A DNA stretch of 6,761 nt from JAZQNF01 sp045641505 (GTDB taxonomy: Bacteria; Bacillota; Clostridia; Lachnospirales; Bianqueaceae), in the NCBI GenBank assembly GCA_045641505.1, contig JAZUHB010000084.1, forward strand, positions 1 to 6,761, in the 5' to 3' direction. The position numbers and the translations under genes are program-made. Position 1 is the stretch's first letter, and the number at the start of each line of letters is the position of its first letter. The notes below the pieces were generated by a model. It saw nothing but the letters and a program-made list of their open reading frames with translations, did no database searches and was not told the origin of the DNA. Positions 1 through 5,868 of this stretch are shown piece after piece.

Positions 1-1265
1 TCGGCGACGAGCAGAGCATCGAGCAGTCCCTCAGCACCTTCTCGTCTCACATGAAAAATATCGTGGAGATCCTGGCGAACGTCACAGACCGCTCCCTCGT
101 CCTCTTCGACGAGCTCGGCGCGGGCACCGATCCGACCGAGGGCGCGGCGCTTGCCCAGAGCATCCTCGAACAGCTCCGGCTCCGCTGTGTGCTCACCGCC
201 GCAACCACCCATTACAGCGAACTCAAGGTTTACGCTCTTTCCACCGAATACGTCGAAAACGCGAGCTGCGAGTTCGATGTCGATACGCTTCGGCCCACCT
301 ACCGGCTGCTGATCGGCGTCCCCGGCAAGAGCAACGCGTTCGCCATTTCGCGCCGGCTCGGGCTCGATCCCGAAATCGTCGAAAACGCCGCGGGACTTCT
401 CGAGGCCAACGACGTCAAATTCGAAGAGATGATGACCGACCTCGAGATCCGCCGCCGTCAGGTGGAGGAGGAGCAGGAGAAGATCCGCACTCTCCGCCGC
501 CAGCTGGCCGAGCTCGAGCGCGAGCAGACCGCCGCCGCCGAAAAGCTCGAGGCGCAGCGCGACAAGATCCTTACGAAGGCGCGTGAGGAGGCCCGCGACT
601 ACCTAAAGAGCGCGAAGGCCGAGGCCGACCAGTCCATCGCCCGCATCAACACGATGATCCAGAAGGGCGAAAAGGTCGATATCCGCGCAATGGAGCAGGA
701 GCGCGCGAGGCTCCGCGAAAAGACCGACGAGCTCGAAAGCAAGCTCGACACCGCGCCGATCCTTCCGAAGGCCGCCCGCCGCAAGATCACCGAGGTTTCG
801 CTCGGCGACCGCGTCCGCATCGACGGCTTCGACCAGGTCTTTTCCGTCATTTCCAAGCCCGATTCCAAGGGCCGCTTCCAGGTCCAGGCCGGCATCATGA
901 AGATGATGACGAGCCTGAATGACCTGACCGAGCTCCTGCAGGACGAGGAGCCCTCCGGCCCCCGCCGCAAGTCGGCCGACACCGGCATCACGGCCGGCAG
1001 CTTCGGCAAATCCGCCTCGATCCGTCCGGAGATCGATCTCCGCGGCATGAGCGTCGACGAAGCGAACCTCGCCATCGACAAATACCTCGACGACGCAGCG
1101 CTCGCCGGCCTCGAGAAGGTCAGCCTGATCCACGGCAAAGGCGCCGGCGCCCCCCGCAAGGGCATCCACGAGTACCTCCGCCGCGCGCACCACGTCAAGA
1201 GCTTCCATCTGGGAGCCTACGGCGAAGGCGACGCTGGCGTCACCATCGTAGAAATCAAGAAATAA
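1..1265 (+). CDS. mutS2: Endonuclease MutS2, C-terminal part (5' end outside window)
   Basis: MutS2 is a MutS-like ATPase with a C-terminal Smr nuclease domain. Family members suppress homologous recombination and, in Bacillus, split collided ribosomes. The reading frame is open from base 3, where the residues before Met51 read GDEQSIEQSLSTFSSH, a MutS-family ATPase signature, so the ATG at 51 is internal and not the start. Counting from that Met, Walker B is LVLFDE (16-21) followed by LGAGTDP, and the switch histidine is in TTHY (52-55). A long charged coiled coil spans about 120-235. A KOW-like stretch (about 249-295) follows, then the Smr domain (about 326-404) with IDLRG (328-332) and HGKGAGAPRKG (361-371). 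The P-loop and N-terminal domains lie upstream. The stop at 1263-1265 overlaps the Shine-Dalgarno of the next gene. One oddity is Pro in the Smr glycine motif where Leu or Val is usual. The identity is secure. Confidence 0.96.
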   Translation, partial: GDEQSIEQSLSTFSSHMKNIVEILANVTDRSLVLFDELGAGTDPTEGAALAQSILEQLRLRCVLTAATTHYSELKVYALSTEYVENASCEFDVDTLRPTYRLLIGVPGKSNAFAISRRLGLDPEIVENAAGLLEANDVKFEEMMTDLEIRRRQVEEEQEKIRTLRRQLAELEREQTAAAEKLEAQRDKILTKAREEARDYLKSAKAEADQSIARINTMIQKGEKVDIRAMEQERARLREKTDELESKLDTAPILPKAARRKITEVSLGDRVRIDGFDQVFSVISKPDSKGRFQVQAGIMKMMTSLNDLTELLQDEEPSGPRRKSADTGITAGSFGKSASIRPEIDLRGMSVDEANLAIDKYLDDAALAGLEKVSLIHGKGAGAPRKGIHEYLRRAHHVKSFHLGAYGEGDAGVTIVEIKK

Positions 1266-1268
1266 GGA
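1264..1268 (+). promoter_or_regulatory. Shine-Dalgarno of the response regulator, overlapping the mutS2 stop
   Basis: AAGGA lies 6 bases before the ATG at 1275 and shares its two A residues with the TAA stop of mutS2. Ribosomes terminating on mutS2 would cover this site, which suggests translational coupling. It supports 1275 as the regulator start. Confidence 0.75.
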
Positions 1269-1274
1269 CCTGCC

Positions 1275-1973
1275 ATGAACGCAAAGCAAAGAATTCTGAT
1301 CACGGACGATGACGAAAACATCGTCGAGCTCATCAGCCTGTATCTCGCCAAGGAGGGCTATGAGGTCAAAAGCGCCTCGGACGGCCGCGAGGCCCTTGCC
1401 GCGCTCGACAGCTTCAAGCCGAGCCTCATCGTGCTCGACGTGATGATGCCCGAGATGGACGGCTACGAGGTCTGCCGCGAGGTCCGCAAGACCAGCACGA
1501 CCCCGATCATCATGCTGACCGCCAAGGGCGAGACCTTCGACAAGGTGCTGGGCCTCGAGCTCGGCGCTGACGATTATATGGTCAAACCCTTCGACCCGAA
1601 GGAGCTGGTTGCCCGCGTCAAGGCGGTGCTTAGGCGCATCGATCAGAAGAATGAGCCGCAGTCCGTCAAGCGCACCACTTACGAGGGCCTCAGCGTCAAT
1701 CTCTCGAATTATTCTGTCCTGTACAAGGGCGAGGAGATCGAGATGCCGCCGAAGGAGCTCGAGCTTTTGTATTTCCTGTCCGCCAATCCGAACCAGGTCT
1801 TCACGCGCGAGCAGCTCCTGAACCAGATCTGGGGCTACGAGTATTTCGGCGACACCCGCACCGTCGACGTGCACATCAAGCGCATCCGCGAGAAGATCAA
1901 TCCAGAGGACGAGGGCCTGGGCTGGAACATCAAAACAGTCTGGGGCGTAGGCTACAAATTCGAGGTCAAATAA
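1275..1973 (+). CDS. OmpR/PhoB-family response regulator
   Basis: This 232-residue cytoplasmic transcription factor has the normal length for its family and would be phosphorylated by the kinase encoded next. The receiver domain (about 5-120) has the acidic cluster D11-D13, phospho-acceptor D55 in LIVLDVMMPEMDG, switch T82 and K104 in VKPFDP, so all catalytic positions are intact. A linker (about 122-134) leads to a winged-helix DNA-binding domain (about 135-231). That domain has the family features LLNQIWGYEYFGDTRTVDVH (181-200, recognition-helix region) and the C-terminal WGVGYKFE hairpin. It begins 9 bases after mutS2 with a good Shine-Dalgarno, and the kinase follows after 19 bases. Its targets cannot be read from the window. 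Autoregulation of the kinase-protease block is plausible, but no operator was found. It resembles WalR/PhoP-type regulators in general, and I do not assign it to a named one. Confidence 0.95.
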   Translation: MNAKQRILITDDDENIVELISLYLAKEGYEVKSASDGREALAALDSFKPSLIVLDVMMPEMDGYEVCREVRKTSTTPIIMLTAKGETFDKVLGLELGADDYMVKPFDPKELVARVKAVLRRIDQKNEPQSVKRTTYEGLSVNLSNYSVLYKGEEIEMPPKELELLYFLSANPNQVFTREQLLNQIWGYEYFGDTRTVDVHIKRIREKINPEDEGLGWNIKTVWGVGYKFEVK

Positions 1974-1979
1974 GAAAGG
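1974..1979 (+). promoter_or_regulatory. Probable Shine-Dalgarno of the histidine kinase (long spacing)
   Basis: GAAAGG follows directly on the regulator TAA and ends 13 bases before the ATG at 1993, longer than ideal. A second purine run, GAGAG (1986-1990), is only 2 bases from the ATG. The start is supported mainly by the protein: the next in-frame ATG (2095) would remove the first transmembrane segment. Confidence 0.5.
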
Positions 1980-1992
1980 TCATCCGAGAGAA

Positions 1993-3483
1993 ATGAACAA
2001 AATATTCGTTTCCCTGCGCACGAAGATCCTTTTGTATTTCACCGTTCTGCTGCTCGGGATCGTCGGGCTGATTTCACTGATTCTGCCCAAGGTGATGCGG
2101 CAGTTCCTCGTCGATTCCCGCATCGAGGACGTGCAGCAGACGAAGGCCTTCGTGAACGAGGTGCTGACCGGGAACGATTTTCTGAAGGATTCCGATACGC
2201 AGCGCGATCTTGCGATCTGCGCGAATTCCTCGGAGGTCTGCATCTGGATCTGCGTGCGCGACGGACAGGGCGTCAGCGTCCTTTCCTTCGGCAAGACGCG
2301 GAACAGCGTGGAGGATTTCGGCCGCTTCGGCGCGGCGACCCTCACGAAGGAGGAGAGCGCGCTGATCCTGTCGGTCCTGAACGGCGAGAAGGAGGGCGAC
2401 TTCGCCAACGCCTTCAACAGCGCGTTCAAGGGCCAGACCTATTCGCTCGGTTACCGGCAGAAATACCTCTCGACCGAGTCGCTGGGCCTGTATCTGCACG
2501 AAAGCATGAAGGACTGCGCGGTCATCATCCACATCTCGATGGATGACATCATCACGAGCAGCCGTCAGATCCTCGGCCTCATTTTCGTCATCATCGCAGT
2601 GCTTTCCGTCGCCTGCTGGCTGATGGTCTTCTTCATGAGCCAAAGCATCGTCGAGCCGGTCACGAAGCTGCGAAACGCCGCCGAGGCGATCACGAAGGGC
2701 GATTTCTCGCACAACGTCGAAAAGACGGGCAACGATGAAATCGGCGCGCTGACCGATTCCTTCAACAAGATGACGAAGGAGCTCAAGGAGGTCGACCAGA
2801 TGCAGAGCGATTTCATCGCGAACATCTCGCACGATTTCCGTTCGCCCCTTACGTCCATCAAGGGCTACGTCGAGGCGATGCTCGACGGCACCATTCCCGA
2901 GGAGCGCTATCCGCGCTATCTCGGCATCGTGCTCGATGAAACGAACCGCCTCGCCAAGCTGGCCAACAACGTGCTGGACCTGACCAAGATGGAGAACGGG
3001 CAGTACGAGCTCAACCAGACCGTCTTCGACGTGAACGAATCCATCATCACCCTGGCGCTCGGCTTCGAGCAGCGCGTCGAGGAGCACAGGATCCGCATGG
3101 ATTTCCAACTTCTTCAGGACAAGCTTTACGTCTACGCTGACCTGAGCCTGATCGAGCGGGTGATTTACAATCTTCTCGACAACGCGCTCAAGTTCACGCC
3201 CGACGGCGGCACGGTCACGGTCGAAACGAGCATCGTCAACCGGAAGGCCACCGTGTCGGTCAGCGATACCGGCATGGGCATCAGCAAGGAATCCCTGCCG
3301 TACGTCTTCGAGCGCTTCCACAAGGGAGACCGCTCCCGCGGCAAGGACAAGAAGGGCACCGGACTCGGCCTCACCATCGCGAAGCAGATCCTGCTGGCCC
3401 ATCATGAGGATATCGACGTGTTCTCGACGGAGGGTGAAGGGACGACCTTCACGTTCACTCTGCCGCTCGCGTCGAAAAAATAA
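1993..3483 (+). CDS. Two-transmembrane sensor histidine kinase (HAMP, HisKA, HATPase_c)
   Basis: This 496-residue membrane kinase should autophosphorylate on a histidine and pass phosphate to the adjacent regulator. TM1 is about 12-32, the extracytoplasmic sensor about 33-190, TM2 about 192-215, and HAMP about 216-268, including EPVTKLRNAAEAITKGDF. The H-box is SHDFRSPLTSIKGY with phospho-acceptor H280. The ATP-binding domain has the N-box around NLLDNALKF (N393, N397), G1 DTGMGI (425-430), the F-box near YVFERFHKG (437-445) and G2 GTGLGL (455-460), so it looks fully active. No PAS domain lies between HAMP and HisKA, unlike WalK. The sensor has a strand-rich core near residues 79-97 that resembles PDC/Cache-type sensors, but I cannot place it in a family. 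It carries four cysteines (C76, C83, C87, C175). The downstream HtrA-like protease suggests an envelope-stress signal, which is inference. Confidence 0.95.
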   Translation: MNKIFVSLRTKILLYFTVLLLGIVGLISLILPKVMRQFLVDSRIEDVQQTKAFVNEVLTGNDFLKDSDTQRDLAICANSSEVCIWICVRDGQGVSVLSFGKTRNSVEDFGRFGAATLTKEESALILSVLNGEKEGDFANAFNSAFKGQTYSLGYRQKYLSTESLGLYLHESMKDCAVIIHISMDDIITSSRQILGLIFVIIAVLSVACWLMVFFMSQSIVEPVTKLRNAAEAITKGDFSHNVEKTGNDEIGALTDSFNKMTKELKEVDQMQSDFIANISHDFRSPLTSIKGYVEAMLDGTIPEERYPRYLGIVLDETNRLAKLANNVLDLTKMENGQYELNQTVFDVNESIITLALGFEQRVEEHRIRMDFQLLQDKLYVYADLSLIERVIYNLLDNALKFTPDGGTVTVETSIVNRKATVSVSDTGMGISKESLPYVFERFHKGDRSRGKDKKGTGLGLTIAKQILLAHHEDIDVFSTEGEGTTFTFTLPLASKK

Positions 3484-3486
3484 GAA

Positions 3487-3491
3487 AAGGA
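3487..3491 (+). promoter_or_regulatory. Shine-Dalgarno of the HtrA-like protease
   Basis: AAGGA lies 10 bases before the ATG at 3502, just after the kinase stop (3481-3483). It supports that start and translation as part of the same message. Confidence 0.65.
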
Positions 3492-3501
3492 CACGATCCG
3501 A

Positions 3502-4896
3502 ATGGATAACGAAAACATCGATTTGCTGCCGGAAGATTCGCCGGAGACCGCCGCGCCGGAATCCGGACTTTCCGGCACCTACGCCGCGTTCTTCCGTGAA
3601 AACGGCGGGGAAACGCCTTCGCAGGAGCAGTCCGCTTCCGATGAAGCCGAGCCTGCCGTTCCGGCCGAATGGGAGCCTTCCTTCAACGCCTATCTCTATG
3701 CGGCTCCGAAGGCGGAGGATCCCGCAAAGGCCGCCCGGAAGGCCAGAAGGAAGAAGAACTTCAAAAAGGTGCTTTCCATTGCGTTCGGCACGGTTCTCTT
3801 CTTCGCGGCGTTTCTCACCGGCTCTTATATGACCTCCCGCATGCTCAAGGACTCGCTCCAGAACGGAACCTTCTCGTTCCGTGATTACCGCGACAGGGAG
3901 GAATCGGAGCTTCCGGAGCCGGAGTATAATACGATCTCCGAAATCGCCGAGGATCTCCGCCGTTCGTCCTGCCTCGTGATGCCGAACGTAACCAAGAGCT
4001 CCGAAACCTATTGCTCGGGCGTTCTCGTCGCGGAGCGCGGCGATCTTCTCTACATCGTGACGGCGTATCACAGCCTCGAGCAATGCACCTCGATCGCGCT
4101 TCGCTTCTACGGCTGTGACAAGAACGTTCAGGCGATGCTCCGCGGCTATGACCGCGAGACCGACCTGTGCATCCTGTACGTCTACAAGAGCGAGATTCCG
4201 AAGGAAACGCTCGGGAACCTCCGCCTCGCGACTTTCGCCGACAGCACGAAGGTCCAGGTGGGCGACCTCGCCATCGTCATCGGGAATCCGATGGAGAAGT
4301 ACTACCAGGGAAGCGTTTCCTGCGGCGTGATCAGCTCGCCGTCCCGGCAGATGACCGTGCTTTCCGCGGATGAGACCTCCGGCACGACCTATTACCTGAT
4401 CCAGACCGATGCCGCGATCAATCCCGGCGACTCCGGCTGCGCCCTGGTCGACGGCCGCGGGCAGCTGATCGGCATCTGCAACGCCTATGTCGACACCGTC
4501 GAAGGGGAGGGCATCAACTTTGCCGTTCCCTCCGAAAAGGTCGTTCCGGTCGTGGAGGCCCTGATCGAGGACGGCCGTATCGCGCGGCCCTTCCTGGGCA
4601 TCGTCGGCACCGACGTATCCGGCACGAACGTTGCCGGCATCGTTCCGGACGGCGCGCTGGTCTACAACGTGACCGCGGGCGGCCCCGCCGATCTCGCCGG
4701 CATCATCTCCAACGACGTCATCGTCGAATTCGACGGTGTCCGCGTCCTCAATTTCGATGCCGTAAAGGCCGAGCTGGCCAAGCACAAGGTGGGCGATACG
4801 GTGCCCGTCAAGGTCTACCGCTTCATCGGCCTCGAAGAGCCCGAATATGTCATTCTCTCCTTCACCATTCTGGACAAGACCGATTTCAATAACTGA
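3502..4896 (+). CDS. htrA: Membrane-anchored HtrA/DegP-like serine protease with one PDZ domain
   Basis: HtrA proteases (family S1C) degrade or refold damaged proteins at the cell envelope. This 464-residue protein starts with an acidic, Pro/Glu/Ala-rich cytoplasmic tail (1-75). A strongly basic stretch (about 76-89, KAARKARRKKNFKK) precedes one transmembrane segment (about 90-109), so the rest is outside. The trypsin-like domain (about 140-350) shows the full triad: H190 in IVTAYHSLE, D221 in ETDLCILYV, and S311 in AAINPGDSGCAL. The PDZ domain (about 362-455) has the carboxylate-binding FLGI (364-367). Unlike typical S1C members (TNxH, GNSGG), the active-site motifs read TAYH and GDSGC. Eight cysteines (157, 171, 195, 205, 223, 274, 313, 326) lie in the exported part, which is uncommon for Gram-positive HtrA. 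It sits 18 bases after the kinase gene. An S1C protease is near certain. Control by the adjacent two-component system is inferred from position. Confidence 0.93.
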   Translation: MDNENIDLLPEDSPETAAPESGLSGTYAAFFRENGGETPSQEQSASDEAEPAVPAEWEPSFNAYLYAAPKAEDPAKAARKARRKKNFKKVLSIAFGTVLFFAAFLTGSYMTSRMLKDSLQNGTFSFRDYRDREESELPEPEYNTISEIAEDLRRSSCLVMPNVTKSSETYCSGVLVAERGDLLYIVTAYHSLEQCTSIALRFYGCDKNVQAMLRGYDRETDLCILYVYKSEIPKETLGNLRLATFADSTKVQVGDLAIVIGNPMEKYYQGSVSCGVISSPSRQMTVLSADETSGTTYYLIQTDAAINPGDSGCALVDGRGQLIGICNAYVDTVEGEGINFAVPSEKVVPVVEALIEDGRIARPFLGIVGTDVSGTNVAGIVPDGALVYNVTAGGPADLAGIISNDVIVEFDGVRVLNFDAVKAELAKHKVGDTVPVKVYRFIGLEEPEYVILSFTILDKTDFNN

Positions 4897-4914
4897 CGAA
4901 AGCGAGCGAGCAGC

Positions 4915-5868
4915 ATGCAATTCATCAACACTCTCGAAGAAAACGTCTCCCTCCGCGGCGAGTGCTATCTCTGCCAGGACAAGCAAGGCATGATCACCAA
5001 GAACGGCAAGCCCTATCTGAAGCTCGTGCTGGCGGACAAGACCGGCGCGATGAACGCGATGATCTGGAACGTGGACAACCGCGTCCAGGCCTTCGAAAAG
5101 AACGACGTCGTCGCAATCGACGGCACCGTCACCTCGTACATGGGCGAGAAGCAGTTCAGCGTCACCACGATCCGCAAGGCGCTCGAGAACGAGTACGATC
5201 CCTCGAACTACTACCGCTGCGCGGAGGAGTCGCCCGAGAGCCTCTACGGCCGCATCCGCGTGGCCGTGGCTTCCGTCGCGAATCCTTATCTGCGCCAGCT
5301 GCTGGAGCGCTTTTTCCCCGCTTCCGGCGCGAAGAAGGAGGCCTTCCTGATGCAGCCCGCCGCCAAGGGCTTCCATCACAATTACCGCGCGGGACTGGCC
5401 GAGCACACCGTGAGTGTGCTGAACATCGCGCAGTCCCTTTCCCGTCAGTACCCGACCGCGAACAGCGACCTCGTGACCGCCGGCGCACTGCTGCACGATA
5501 TCGGCAAGATGAAGGAACTTTCTCCCGCGCCCGCCTGCGATTACACCGACGCAGGGCGTCTGGCCGGCCATATCGCGATGGGCGCGATCATGATCAACGC
5601 CGAGGCCGCTCAGATCTCCGGCTTCCCCGAGGATACGCTGCTTCAGCTCACGCATGTGATCCTTTCGCATCACGGCAGCCTGGAGTTCGGTTCCCCCGTG
5701 CTTCCTGCCACTGTCGAGGCGATGATCGTGCATCTCGCGGACGACGCCGACGCAAAGCTCAAGGAGCTCAAGGACGGCGTGGAGCTCGACCGCGAGGAGG
5801 GCAGTTGGACCGCCTATAACAAGGCTCTTCAGCGTTATCTTTACAAGCCGGAGAAGAAAAATGAGTAA
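4915..5868 (+). CDS. yhaM: YhaM-family 3'-5' exoribonuclease (OB fold + HD domain)
   Basis: YhaM enzymes are Firmicute cytoplasmic, metal-dependent 3'-5' exonucleases that trim RNA ends and can act on single-stranded DNA. The 317-residue length matches the family (about 314). The N-terminal OB-fold (about 14-88) contains KNGKPYLKLVLADKTGAMNA and should bind nucleic acid. After a linker, the HD domain (about 155-285) has H164 in GLAEHT, the HD pair H194-D195 in LLHDIGK, H219 in LAGHI, H247 in QLTHVILSHHG (with H252 and H253), and H273/D276-D277 in the final helix region. All expected metal ligands are therefore present. The order of domains, the LSHHGSLEFGSPV stretch and the length distinguish it from HD phosphohydrolases without an OB fold. 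It starts 18 bases after the protease with a poor ribosome site (purines GCGAGCGAG, no AGGAG). Its 3' end overlaps the next gene by 8 bases. Confidence 0.93.
   Translation: MQFINTLEENVSLRGECYLCQDKQGMITKNGKPYLKLVLADKTGAMNAMIWNVDNRVQAFEKNDVVAIDGTVTSYMGEKQFSVTTIRKALENEYDPSNYYRCAEESPESLYGRIRVAVASVANPYLRQLLERFFPASGAKKEAFLMQPAAKGFHHNYRAGLAEHTVSVLNIAQSLSRQYPTANSDLVTAGALLHDIGKMKELSPAPACDYTDAGRLAGHIAMGAIMINAEAAQISGFPEDTLLQLTHVILSHHGSLEFGSPVLPATVEAMIVHLADDADAKLKELKDGVELDREEGSWTAYNKALQRYLYKPEKKNE
5850..5853 (+). promoter_or_regulatory. Shine-Dalgarno of rlmD inside the yhaM 3' end
   Basis: GGAG lies 7 bases before the ATG at 5861, within the last codons of yhaM. Its spacing picks out 5861 as the methyltransferase start and makes coupled translation with yhaM likely. 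Confidence 0.75.

Noticed and set aside
603..1874. A 423-codon open frame on the - strand opposite mutS2 and the response regulator
   Set aside because: Same register effect: both sense genes share a frame and lack TTA, CTA and TCA codons here. It ends at a CTA leucine codon in mutS2. It has no protein features of its own.
1275..3483. Assignment of the two-component system as WalRK (YycFG)
   Set aside because: The kinase goes straight from HAMP to HisKA with no PAS domain, and walH/walI-like genes do not follow. The nearby HtrA-like gene alone does not support the name.
3925..3930. Perfect TATAAT, a possible internal promoter -10 box
   Set aside because: It encodes part of EYNTI in the protease. 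The position 17 bases upstream reads AATCGG, not like TTGACA, and no gene start lies close downstream.
5402..5420. Perfect 7-base inverted repeat AGCACAC/GTGTGCT with a 5-base loop
   Set aside because: It lies in yhaM over conserved HD-domain codons, including that of H164. No T-run follows, so it is not an intrinsic terminator, and a short hairpin like this is expected by chance.
4962..5819. A 285-codon + strand frame inside yhaM
   Set aside because: The product is Arg-rich and low in complexity, as expected for a shifted reading of GC-rich codons. The overlapping YhaM frame has full family motifs.
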